This document shows positions 27,345 through 37,412 of a stretch of 64,000 nt of DNA, in pieces. Within the stretch, counting starts at the first letter, position 1, and every line of letters starts with the position of its first letter. The notes under the pieces were generated by a model that saw nothing but the letters and a program-made list of their open reading frames with translations, did not search any database and was not told where the DNA came from. Source of the stretch: Adiantum capillus-veneris (Eukaryota > Streptophyta > Polypodiopsida > Polypodiales > Pteridaceae); assembly GCA_014529385.2 (NCBI GenBank), contig CM043966.1:95570087-95634086 (forward strand), given 5' to 3'. A program made the translations under genes and the position numbers.

Positions 27345-28072
27345 TCATAGAATAGGAGCGCTAGTCAAGGTCTTTTTCAATGACTCATAAGCATAGTCAC
27401 ACTCCGCAGTCCAGTGGAACTCAATAAGAAGCCTGTACAAAGGACGAGCTATCTCGGCAAAGTTTAAAATAAACCGTCGGTAATAACCAACATGGCCCAT
27501 GAATCTTTGAACTCCCTTATAGTTTGTAGGTGGTGGCAATTTAGCGATGGCTTTAATTTTGCTCTCATCTGTGGAAATCCCATTTTTGGACACTATATGC
27601 CATAAAATGACTCCATGTTTAACCCAAAATTGGCATTTGAAAGGATTTAAGGAGATCTGATACAATCTGCACTTCTCAAACACTTTTCGTAAGCGTGATA
27701 GATGTTCTTTCCAAGAGGAATAAACACAAAGGTCATCTAAGAAAGCTTCGCAAAACTCCCTCAAATATTCTCTAAAAGCAGTGTTTATTAATCTTTGAAA
27801 GGTAGAAGGGGCATTGGTTAAGCCAAAGGTCATAACAAGGAATGCAAACACTCCAAATTCGGTTATAAAGGCTGTTTTAGCTTGGTCCTCTAGCGCAATT
27901 GTGATTTTATTGTAGCCAGAGTACCCATCTAAAAAGCTATAAGCTTCCTTCCCTGCAACTCTTTCAAGCACATGTTCCGAATATGGCAAGGGGTAATGGT
28001 CCCTTCTAGTGGCGGCATTGACCTTCTTGAGATCTACGCACGCATAGGAGTAGTCTCTCCTTAGCCTATTAT
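27345..28072 (-). pseudogene. Gypsy reverse transcriptase, 5'-truncated
   Basis: Reading frame 27345-27989 extends upstream without a stop to about 28072, where VDLKKVNAATRRDHYPLP begins. It contains SFLDGYSGYN, FGLTNAPSTFQRL and FLDDLCVYS, the catalytic YxDD box as FLDD. The usual fingers region before VDLKKVN is missing. Confidence 0.85.
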
Positions 28073-29753
28073 CCGTTCACCAATTGCTAAAAATCTCTAT
28101 ATATTCATAGAGAGGCCCCATATGGTAACCAAATTAAGCATCTAGGTTGCATCAAACACTATATCCATACAAAATTGTATGAACCATGTGTTTTATGGAT
28201 ATTGTTTATAAGCAATATGTGTGGCTTTTGGTGTGCTCTAAAGAGTGGTAGAGATTCTGGAGTCTAATTAATTGAAATATGCACACCAATTTTAAATCGG
28301 GTGGCCTAAGTTCTTAAACAAAAAGCAAGGTCAATGAAGCTTTGATAAGTGCAACCTCATCAAAACAACAGAGTTGAGGTAGGTGTGAGATAGACAGATG
28401 CTAATTTTTCTTTTTCGTTTTTTGAAAATGAAATTAGCCATTCACACATGGAGAAAGTGCAAATATGTAAATACTATGACATTTTAAAATTTATACTTGC
28501 TTATCACTATCACTAAACTTTGCTTTTGCTTTGACAAAATTGCATGCAATTCATGAATCAATGTAATTACTCAATAGGGATACTTGTGCTAGGAGAGAGT
28601 CCAAGGGCCTATGAGATGGCCATTGTACCTATAGAGAAGCCCCATTCTCACTACTAATGGGGATCCTTGTGCTAGGAGAGAGTATAGGGACCTATGAGAC
28701 GGTCATTGTACGTACAAATGCTCCCTTTTCACTACCAACTTTTGACTTAGGGACTACAAGAGCATCACTTTGTGCTCCCTTGTATATATGTATTCCAAAT
28801 GTGGTGCTCTTATCTAGGTGCCAAGTGTCAAAAGGATTATCATGATGTCATTTTGTGAAATGCTTTGCTTAGCCAAAAGAGGAAAATAACAAATGGATCT
28901 AGAATATTGTGACCAAGCCATGTACGCTCTTCTTATTGTGTTTAAATGCATTTTTTTTTCAATAATGATATTGATTTAAGCATATGTCCAAATTTTCAAC
29001 AAAATTTGGAATATTTTGTAAAAAGATGATATCTATTCATTTGTATAAGATAGTCAAGCCTCATTGAAGCATGGATTAAATATTTTTATCAAGTAGATCT
29101 CAATGTAAAAACAAAGAAAGAGTTTGGAACAATGTCTTGTACAAATATTTGTGATTCAATCTTCATATCAAATTTCTTTTCTTTGAAAACAACTTTCATA
29201 ACCCTAAGGAGACTTTTCTAGACATGTTTTTCATAACTCCTATCTTTGTAAGTTCTTTTATAATTGCTCCTAATTTCTTAATTATGCAGCCTGAGACATG
29301 AGGATGGATCTCTTTGCTCCATAAACTAGCACCATAGGCAAAAGCATGGTGTTGCTCACTATATTAAGAGACTCAACCTCATGGGGGGTCTCATGATCTA
29401 CACCCTAATGGGTTCTAAAGTCAATTGGGCTACACAAAAGGTAGATGAAGATCGTAATTGCTTAACTGATCATCATGGCAGAGTGAAAACTGAGCATAGT
29501 GAGCATGGCTCTTGGTACATTGGATTGTGCTTATAGAGCACTCATGTAAGGGAAAAAGAGTGACAGGTGTCTCATGGAGTATTTAGATAGGTTGAACCTG
29601 CAGGGCTTTCTAGGTGAGATACTTTCTTGCATTACTAACTATGGAGAGGGTTCTTTGACCTTCCATGTTGGCTATGGTGATGTCATGTCATTGTCATTGG
29701 TCTTCTTGTCTTCATCAAATTCATATTCTTCATCTTCATGTTCTTCATCATCT
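28073..29753. other. AT-rich insertion between RT and protease remnants
   Basis: About 1.7 kb without coding potential. It includes a direct tandem duplication of about 82 bp (28578-28659 and 28660-28741). An acidic GAT/GAA-rich stretch (29700-29760, minus strand) probably belongs to the protease-side linker. No other gene is seen. Confidence 0.5.
28578..28741. repeat. Imperfect tandem duplication, two units of about 82 bp
   Basis: Both copies contain CTTGTGCTAGGAGAGAGT, then a shared GGCCTATGAGA(T/C)GG block and CATTGTAC, and differ by scattered substitutions. Confidence 0.85.
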
Positions 29754-30008
29754 TCATCTCGAAGTGGGTGTTGAATCACCAAAGAACTCACCCACTATTG
29801 TCTCCAAGTCAATACATATTCTCATGTTATACAAAATGTGCATACCCTTGATATCTTGCATCTTAGCAAGCTGGTACCCCAATCCTGTTTTGAGCCATGG
29901 TCTCCCGAGGATGACTGGATAGCCCTTTTCATTGGTTAGCATTACAAAAAAATCCACGTTTACCTTTGAGTCAAAGGATTTTTTCTCAGTAACATTAACT
30001 ACACCCAT
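29754..30008 (-). pseudogene. Gypsy protease-region remnant
   Basis: 85 codons with VDFFVMLTNEKGYPVILGRPWLKTG, the hallmark end of a gypsy protease. The frame then shifts into a Glu/Asp-rich tail (29690-29760). It lies upstream, on the minus strand, of the RT that ends at 28072, so it may be the rest of the same element, with 1.7 kb of unrelated sequence between. Confidence 0.7.
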
Positions 30009-30167
30009 TCAATGTACTTTTATTTTTTTAGCCATCTTTGCAAGGTGCTAGCTTTTCCACAAAGCTTTGGGCTTACTCCCCTTTGTGGACTGATCATGTC
30101 CTCAGGGTATGGCACTTCCCTTTACTCATGTGCCGCTCTCATTCACTGCATCACTCCAGGGGGGATT

Positions 30168-30392
30168 TGTTATCATATACATGTGGTAGTGATGTGTGAA
30201 CACACTAGGACCACCGGGGCAGTTTTTCCCTCTTTAGGAGGTTTTTCCCCCCGTGCATTGTATATACGCCCATCACTCTAGGGCTATCTATCTTTCTATT
30301 GCACACTAAGGAATACACTCTCTATTGTGTGCCTTGAGCTTCCTTCATCTTCTCCAAGTTGTGTGCATTTCTCTGCAACCCTAATTCCAACA
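30168..30392 (+). repeat. Candidate LTR, 225 bp
   Basis: A purine-rich CAGGGGGGATT precedes TGTTATCATATAC, and the span ends TTCCAACA at 30392. A GTATATACG box and repeated GTTTTTCCC motifs (30222-30250) are of a kind often seen in copia LTRs. No partner LTR is found. Confidence 0.4.
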
Positions 30393-30618
30393 TGGTTGAC
30401 CTATTCGCATCCTAAAATAGAAACCAAACAAATGAAAATGTGCAAAAGGCTCAGAGAGATGGCTTAAACTCTAATGCAACCAAATCCCTGATCAAGTAGT
30501 GCATGTGCTAGAAAAGAAAAACGCAAGCAAACTCAAGGAAAAAAACACCAACGAAACAATCATAGTGGAGAAAGAAAGACCATTCGATACAAGGGTTGTT
30601 GCAAACACGATAGACGAG

Positions 30619-31574
30619 TGTTGACCGCTGGGTCAACAACACAACATAACTCAAGTTTCGTACCAAAGTCTTATCTTTTGCGAGTTATGAAATGTTGCGG
30701 ATTATGGCTATAAACGTCATTTGTAATGAGTAGTTATTCTAGTTTCAGATGTCGAGGTGCAATGGCACTTCCAGATTGTAAATACAAAGCCATTTGACCC
30801 TTTCAACCCCATTTTTGGTTAAACCTAAGGTAGCCTTAGTATATAAGGTACCTAGGTCATTTTGTAAAGAAGACTTTTATCATAATCAAAATTTTAGCGC
30901 TGTCGTCTACTGTGTGTGAGAGAGAAAGAGACTGAGCGTGAGCTTTATCCTCTCGCTACGCCCGGCTCGCTCAACATATTGGAGATCCAACTGCACCATT
31001 GATGTAGGCTCAAGGAGAGCTACGCGACAACGCCAAGCATTCCACGCGAGACGAAGCGCACACGTCGATGCATCTACGAGCTATTTGTGGTCGTAAGTGT
31101 ATCAAACGATGTCTGTTTTCTGCGTGCTAGTAGTCTATAGAATCATGGCGACATAAGCTATGCATAGGTACTCATAAATTTCAGTTTCGGGCACTTTCAA
31201 ATTTCTGCTATGTCATCCTACGTGTTTTTCGCAAACGGGTTTAGAGTGAGGGTTTTGAGTGTAGAAGCTTAGGGACAGGTGTATGCTAGTGAGGGGATGG
31301 TGTTCCTTAAGTTTCGTACGAATCTGGCATGATTAGGTGAGTTACCTTCCGTATGTGTGTATGTGGCTAGGTGGTGTAGTTGAGAGCAGTGAGGTTCTTG
31401 ATTGTGGTTTAGTTGGCCTTCCAGAGTGTTGTATGTGTAGGATGGTCTCAGCTTGACAAGCTAAAGAGATTTCCTCTGTGTGCCTATCGTGTCATATGTG
31501 TCCTCGATTGACATTATGTTGATCTAGGTAGTGTTTGCATGCACTTCATGGGTGTGTGAGTCGCTCCTCCAACA
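30619..31574 (+). repeat. 5' LTR of the tRNA-Asp-primed gypsy
   Basis: Begins TGTTGACC-GCTG-GGTCAACA, a perfect 8-bp hairpin at the terminus, and ends CTCCAACA directly before the primer site. A TATA box (TATATAAGG) lies at about 30839. The first 39 bases recur with one mismatch at 49107-49145. Confidence 0.75.
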
Positions 31575-31575
31575 T

Positions 31576-31593
31576 TGGCGCCGCTGCCGGGGA
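31576..31593 (+). other. Primer-binding site, tRNA-Asp type
   Basis: TGGCGCCGCTGCCGGGGA is complementary to the 3' end of plant tRNA-Asp except for one base (as recalled for Athila/Tat-type elements). Confidence 0.8.
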
Positions 31594-32117
31594 CACAAGG
31601 ACCTAAGTAGGTTTCCTACTTACACTCGTGTGATGGTTGCTTGATTTAGTTTCGGCTAAAGAAAGCGTTTTTCTTAAGTGGATCCGAAAGAGGATATTCC
31701 GCGATCAAGTGGATAGCCAGGAAGCGTGTGTCTTGCCGAGGGTCTGTGACTAGATAGGTTTAGTTAGGATCTGTGGATTAGAGTAGTTGTTGGTGGTCGA
31801 GTGATTTGTGAGGTGATAAAAGCGTTTACTAGTCCGTGTGTGGCAGTGAAGCGTTTTTCTACTCATAGATGCAAAACCCCATATGATTTGTAGGAGTAGC
31901 TTTAGGTAAGTGATCCGATTCTGATCTAGAGCTATTCAGCACTGAATTATTTGCTAAAGTGCTTGATTGCATTTGAAATCACGGAAAAGTGTGCTTTTGA
32001 GGGTAAAAATGCATTAAACAAGCTTTTGTGGATATTTTTGTATGACTGAGTGATGCTGTGCATATAAAAGAGCATTTGCAAGGGTTCTGTGAAGAAAACC
32101 TGCAATTCTGTAAACAT

Positions 32118-33712
32118 AGACATCCTACGCGTAGGATGTCTCAAGGGGGTTCTGGAGACCAAATTTTGAAATTCTGAGTTAACCAGTGTGTTCAGAGGGT
32201 AGGTTTTACCCTAGTAACATATTGACTTGAGTGTTTTTTCCTATTTTTGTTAACCAAAAGCCAAAAGGCGGAGTTAGAAAACGTAAAATTTCAGAAAAGG
32301 CGTAAATTGAGTGATTTTTGCATGTTTTTGCAATTGTGAAGCATACTTGCAGTTACTGAGAGCATGAGGAAGCATCAGGGACACTTCAGTCTGAAAAAAT
32401 AAGCAGTAGACATCCTACGCGTAGGATGTCTTCAGGGTGATCTGGGCACTTTTTGGAAAAAACTGAGGTTACCAGTGTGTTTAGAAGGTAGATTCTACCC
32501 TATTTTCACATAGAAAGTGGAAATTTGGCCAAATTTTGACACATTAAAGCCAAAAGACGAGAATTGTCAGACATCCTACCCAAATTGTGTCCAAGGCCTA
32601 ATTTTGAGACCAAACCATAGGATGACTCCATAGGCATGTTCTAAATGTTGTATTGAGTGCATGTGATAAATTTCATTTCATTTGGGTCAGTGAAAGAAAG
32701 ATTGAACAGACTTTAGCATTTTTGACTGAAAAAGGAAAGAATAGCTAGTTTTGGGGTCTTTTGACATCCAAACTCAAATCTAAGCATACCAGTGGGTTGC
32801 TGAAGACTAGGGGAATCTTTGGTCCAAGTTTGGGTTCATTCTGGGCAAAAAGACATCCTACGCGTAGGATGTCTACTGCATGATTCTGAGACCAAAATTC
32901 TCCTGTGACCATACCATGTTGTCATATAGCCTTAGATACGCCTCCTAGGAAAATTTGGTCCAATTTGGAGTTGATTTGACTTGGGAATTCATCAGAACAG
33001 ACATCAGGCTTTTGGAACAGATTCTTGATCATTTGACCAACCTATAGGTGTCAGAATCAAAAAGTAAAAATAGCTGTGAGTTTAGCACATCAAGGGGAAG
33101 CTACAGTGCAAGTTTGAGCTGAAACAGAGCAAAAAGACATCCTACGTGTAGGATGTCTCCAGGGTCATAAAGTGGTCAAAATTCTACTTTGGCCGTATAG
33201 GGAGGTTCTAAGTGTCTCAAGGATTCCAAAACTTTTTTCAAAAGGGAATTTGGACCTTGTTTGGCCTATTTACCAAGCAAAGACAAGAATTGTCAGACAT
33301 CCTACTCTTGGAGTGCACTAGAAGTTTATGCTGCCTAAATCTTGACCTATTGGCATCCAAATTCAATTTTGAGTATACCATTGGGTTTCTGAGCACTAGG
33401 AGAATCTTGGGATCAAGTTTGGACAAAATCTGAGCAGTTAGACATCCTACGTGTAGGATGTCTCTAGCTTGATTTAGGACTCCAAACCAACCTATGAGCA
33501 CACCACTGTGATCAGGACATCAAGGAGAAGCTGGGGTGAAAATTTCATGTCATTCTGAGCAAAAAGACATACTACGCGTAGGATGTCTCCAGGCCATTTT
33601 TAGGTCCAAATGAAATTCTGAGCATACCATTGTGTTGCTGGACTTAAGGGGAGTCTCTGGACCAAATTTTGTTAAATTCTGAGCATACAGACATCCTACG
33701 CGTAGGATGTCT
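32118..33712 (+). repeat. Leader array of a 24-bp perfect palindrome
   Basis: Seven full copies start at 32118, 32408, 32851, 33135, 33440, 33565 and 33689, and two half copies at about 32568 and 33295. The unit is the arm AGACATCCTACG followed directly by its own reverse complement. Four copies are perfect; two have one centre change (ACGTGT for ACGCGT) and one has one arm change. The sequence between copies is itself repeated with divergence (phrases such as ACCATTGTGTTGCTGGAC and AATTCTGAGCA); full-to-half spacing is 160 bp twice and full-to-full 283-290 bp, a higher-order period near 444 bp that shortens to about 125 bp at the end. It lies between the primer site and the gag start. Confidence 0.9.
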
Positions 33713-34095
33713 CTAGGCCAGTTTTAGGGTCCAATTGTAATTTTGACCATTCTAAACTGCATTTCACTGTTTTGGCCATAACTTTCACAAACAGTATCAG
33801 ATCGGAAAAGTTTTTATATCAAAACGTAGCCTGAGAGCGGCTCTACAGATCTTAGAGCAAAACATGAACTAAATGTATGCCAACGGCAACCATTTAGTTC
33901 TACCTTGAAAAAAACATCGTTTAAGGCCTCAGCATTCATCCGGAAGTCAGGGGTGTCTAAAAGCGACAATTTGCGAGAATTATGACGAAACGGTTGCGGT
34001 TTTGGACATAGTTTCGACTTTTCCCTAACCAAAGAACTTGAACACAGTGGACTAAGTCTACTTGAACTAAGCAAAAGCTCTTAAGCCCAGAAATC

Positions 34096-35607
34096 ATGTC
34101 TACCCTAGATTCAAACGCAGCTTACACAAGCTTGGAGATCCCGACGATAGAGGAATATCCTCCCACGATGGATCTTCCAAACTTGCAATTGATAAAGATC
34201 CATCTTGTTGAGAGAGTTTGGATGATTGGTCATGAGAGTGAAGGACTATATAGAAACATTGACGACAATGAGGTCAATCTTTATAGGTGCTCAGATCCAT
34301 ACCTAGAAGAGATAACGGATTACAAGCTCTTCTATGTCTACACATACGGAGTCGACTGTCAATGGAGATCTATAGTTGTCGACAAGTATGGACGAGAATA
34401 CAGAGTTGTAGAAAGCACAAATCCACAGACTGTACTAGAAAGAGGTGGATATTTGGTCAATGAAGGACCACAAATGCCTCCACCAAACATGAGAATTCCT
34501 ATAGGAATTCCAAGAAGAGAGCCACCAGGATTCCCTTCAAGAGCGATAACGAGAGAAGGATTGGGAGAGTCTCTGGTTAGACTTGTAGACAATCGACGAG
34601 TTAGACCATCCCATGTCCAGAAATGCGTAAACATAAAATACTCCGGAGATAAAGATCCAAGAGATCACGTAACGGCTTTTAGAAGAGTGATTAGAGCAGA
34701 GGAAGTTTCAGATTTTGTGACACAGTTTGTGGGATTTGGATTGACTCAAGAAGATGATGCAGCTACATGGTTCGACTCGGTGGAAAAATGGGATTTTGAG
34801 ACCCTAGATGAGCTGTTTGAGGAGTTTATTGAAAAATTCTCGCCAAAAAGCATTGCTCACAACACGGTCTCGCAAATCCATAGATTCAAACAGAAAAAGA
34901 ATGAATCAGTACGCAAAGCATCATTACGGCTCAAGAGATATGTTAAGCTCTGTCCAAGAGCGGAATTACCTACGCAAGCACGACTGATGCTGATCTTTAT
35001 CCAGGGAATGAGACATGCGGGCCTTCAAAAGGATCTGCATATGATAAGGAGGATGACGCTAAACGAGTTGATCAAAGAAGCTCTTTATCTAGTGGATAAT
35101 TGTGAGGCATACAAAGAAAAGGACTTAAAGAGTCAAGGAGACGACACATCCTCTCAGCACAGTGTTTCACAGATAAGTGAGTCCATTGCCAAGCCAACGG
35201 CACCTATTGATCAAGAAAAGCTTATTGACGACTTGGTCAAGAGGTTGATTCCTCTTGTAAGGTCTGATTCGGGAGAGCCGAAGTGGTGTGAAATTGAGAG
35301 AAAATGGACGAACCATACGGAGGAAGAGTGCTATTATAGCATGGAAAATGCTAGGGAGAGGTATGTACAACCTGTTCCAGAAGCACCTATTCCACCTAGA
35401 TACATTACGGAGAATGCGCCAAGACCATTAGGAGTTTTAAGGCCACAGCTTGTCTTAGGACAACAACCTCCGCTACCAGGTGCTAGAATGCCGGTAGACA
35501 TGAGATACATGCCAATGATGGAAGCATCAAATAAACCAATGCCAATACCAGCTACAATGTGGTATAGCAACCAAAGTGAGTACTACCCTTCGGAGCAACA
35601 AATGTGA
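34096..35607 (+). CDS. Gag of the tRNA-Asp-primed gypsy, first frame
   Basis: 503 codons from ATG 34096 (MSTLDSNAAYTSLE). The N-terminal about 170 residues are unfamiliar. Residues about 185-340 form the retrotransposon gag domain: YSGDKDPRDHVTAFRRVI, TWFDSVEKWDFETLDEL and FIEKFSP, then VRKASLRLKRYV and IFIQGMR. A C-terminal segment is rich in Pro and Met. The stop at 35605-35607 is overlapped by a second frame that continues in the same sense, so the product may be one gag broken by a frameshift or two frames joined by recoding. Confidence 0.85.
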   Translation: MSTLDSNAAYTSLEIPTIEEYPPTMDLPNLQLIKIHLVERVWMIGHESEGLYRNIDDNEVNLYRCSDPYLEEITDYKLFYVYTYGVDCQWRSIVVDKYGREYRVVESTNPQTVLERGGYLVNEGPQMPPPNMRIPIGIPRREPPGFPSRAITREGLGESLVRLVDNRRVRPSHVQKCVNIKYSGDKDPRDHVTAFRRVIRAEEVSDFVTQFVGFGLTQEDDAATWFDSVEKWDFETLDELFEEFIEKFSPKSIAHNTVSQIHRFKQKKNESVRKASLRLKRYVKLCPRAELPTQARLMLIFIQGMRHAGLQKDLHMIRRMTLNELIKEALYLVDNCEAYKEKDLKSQGDDTSSQHSVSQISESIAKPTAPIDQEKLIDDLVKRLIPLVRSDSGEPKWCEIERKWTNHTEEECYYSMENARERYVQPVPEAPIPPRYITENAPRPLGVLRPQLVLGQQPPLPGARMPVDMRYMPMMEASNKPMPIPATMWYSNQSEYYPSEQQM

Positions 35608-36420
35608 GAGAAACACATGGAGTGGTGAGGCTGGTACAACCTCCACCTCCTGGGTTTCAGTCGAAAGAAAGAAGGTATGAAATGGACGAAAGGACATTGC
35701 GATTCATTGCAAATAGCGGCTTATCTAGGTCAAAGCTTGCTTATAGCCAAGAGGAAACGCTAAAAGAATCTCCTCAACCAGAGACAGATTGTCACAAAAG
35801 TCGTGACAACCACTTGGTTAAACAATGTCCTCATACGGAGATCACTGAAGTAAATGCCTATTGTCTTGAGTGTGGCATCACTCACTTGATCCCCGATTGC
35901 TCGAAAAACCAAAACCAAATCAGGAAAAGCACGACAAATGTATTAGGGATTGTTCAGCTACCTAGTAGCTCAGAAAATGAAAATGTCGTACCAGTTCAAG
36001 TGGTTACGAGAGCACAAGCCCAAAAGAAAGCTGATGAGAATCCAGAGACAAAGAACATGGAAAGTGACACGAGTCCAAAGACAGATGATGGACCAAAGAT
36101 AGACGCACCAAGTCAGAAAACCAAGAGCAAACAAAATAGTTGGAAAGCTAGAAAGACTAGGATGAAAGCACGCAGGGAACGAGAGCAAAAATCCCTAGTT
36201 GAGAAGCCTACCGAAGCTGAGGAGAAGATAAAACAACATGAGGAAAAGGAGGCACCTTCTCTTACACATATGGTTAAATCTCTAGAAGAACCATCCACGG
36301 ATGAGAAACCGAGAAGTGCTAGTTCCGGAGGATCTGTGTTGGTAGAGAAGGTTAATGAGACATTAGATGCCTTCTTGAAAGCCTATGATGTGAGGCTCAA
36401 AAACAACCAAACCCAAGAAC
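35604..36420 (+). CDS. Gag continuation with Cys/His clusters, cut by copia LTR
   Basis: This open frame follows the gag frame at -1. It has two Cys/His clusters (C-x6-H-x4-C in CHKSRDNHLVKQC, and CLECGITHLIPDC), then PVQVVTRAQAQKK, a motif seen just before gypsy proteases, and a long Lys/Glu-rich region (RMKARREREQKS). It runs into the copia LTR at 36421 and there loses homology. There is no protease because the element ends here. Confidence 0.75.
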
Positions 36421-36742
36421 TGTTGAGATGTCGAGCTCTACACCTTGAGCTGGCATCCACTACGGGTCTTGGCCGCTTACGGGATTTACTCACTGGCGCG
36501 TTAGGTGACCGACACGGAGGATCTCTGCCAGTGATTCTACAGCTGGACTACACTTATAGTGCCAGCCTAGTACGCTTCTAGCGAGTTCACACTTAGTGAC
36601 CGCATGTACATATGTGCTACTTTTCAGCTTTAGCACTTAGTCATTTTGTACTCTCTTTTCTGTGAAGAAGAAGAAGAAGCTTTCCATCTCTGTGTGCTTT
36701 GTGCTTATCTTGTGTAGCTCTCTTGCATCCTCATTCTTTACA
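36421..36742 (+). repeat. 5' LTR of the copia element
   Basis: 322 bp, ending TTTACA directly before TGGTATCAGAGC. Confidence 0.96.
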
Positions 36743-36754
36743 TGGTATCAGAGC
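36743..36754 (+). other. Primer-binding site, tRNA-iMet (copia)
   Basis: TGGTATCAGAGC is the standard plant initiator-Met primer site and lies immediately after the LTR. Confidence 0.95.
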
Positions 36755-37055
36755 CTGGTGCAGGCAAGAGAGGCTAAGAGAGCAAGAGCATCACAATCCC
36801 TTCGTTCGCAATCCACGACCAGATGCCGAAGGCGCCTCGCGCAGCGAAAAAAATTTTAGGGGTTTTTCTCACAAGTTTCTGAACAGGTCTCCAAAGTGCA
36901 GTATACAGAGATTTACTGTACAAGTACAGTGGTTGTATGTACGCTTGATTGTGGACACTCGTTGAGTGTAGAAAGCGTTACAGGAACCACGATAGCAGGT
37001 TCAACAGATTTGCAGGTTTTTACAGATTGCAGCTATTTTGTCTTAGTGCTTCAAG

Positions 37056-37412
37056 ATGTCTGACGGTTTCAGTCAGATTGTTACTGAGAAGCTTGAGAAA
37101 AATAACTACCCTGCATGGAAGTTCAGAATAACAAATTTCCTAAAAGGAAAAGGTTATTGGGACTATGTAGAAGGAGACAATGAAAAGGAACTAGAGATTC
37201 CCGAGGCAAATGCTACAGCAGAACAAAGGAAAGCTTTGAGGGACTGGCAACAAGGCCAGAGCAAAGTGATGTATTGGCTGTCTATGAGCATCACAGATGG
37301 CATGATGGGCTATCTACAGGATGCTGAAACCCCCGCCATTGCATGGAGAAACTTAGGCAGAGTGTTCGAGGTGAACACCAAGGCCAAGAAGCTTCAACTA
37401 AAGTCGAGCTAA
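37056..37412 (+). CDS. Copia gag, N-terminal frame
   Basis: The ATG at 37056 begins MSDGFSQIVTEKLEKNNYPA, the usual copia gag start, with NYPAWKFRITNFLKGKGYW. It ends at 37412 through a stop that follows a single-base loss: in the next frame the reading goes on without a gap (KRNNLSINDYALK). Confidence 0.9.
   Translation: MSDGFSQIVTEKLEKNNYPAWKFRITNFLKGKGYWDYVEGDNEKELEIPEANATAEQRKALRDWQQGQSKVMYWLSMSITDGMMGYLQDAETPAIAWRNLGRVFEVNTKAKKLQLKSS

Larger units (their letters stand above)
24251..28072 (-). mobile_element. Truncated Ty3/gypsy element (RT-RNase H-integrase-extra domain)
   Basis: Pol domains lie in gypsy order (RT, RNase H, integrase) on the minus strand, broken by one stop and two frameshifts, with a polypurine tract at the 3' end. 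The 5' end is cut at about 28072 inside the RT, where the reading breaks off into unrelated AT-rich sequence. A gag-pol protease piece of similar type lies further upstream at 29754-30008. Confidence 0.8.
30619..36420 (+). mobile_element. Ty3/gypsy element, 5' half, tRNA-Asp primer type
   Basis: Left to right: a 956-bp 5' LTR (30619-31574), a tRNA-Asp type primer site (31576-31593), a 2.5 kb leader with a repeated palindrome, and gag (34096-36420). It ends abruptly where the copia LTR begins at 36421; its pol and 3' LTR are not in the window. A long leader and tRNA-Asp primer recall the Athila/Tat group, but the gag is too divergent for me to place it. Confidence 0.8.

Noticed and set aside
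32118-33712. CRISPR array
   Set aside because: Repeats are palindromic but spacers are 100-420 bp, related to each other, and the context is a plant LTR element.
36421-36581. Continuation of the gag ORF past 36420
   Set aside because: From 36421 the sequence is the copia LTR; the open frame there is fortuitous.
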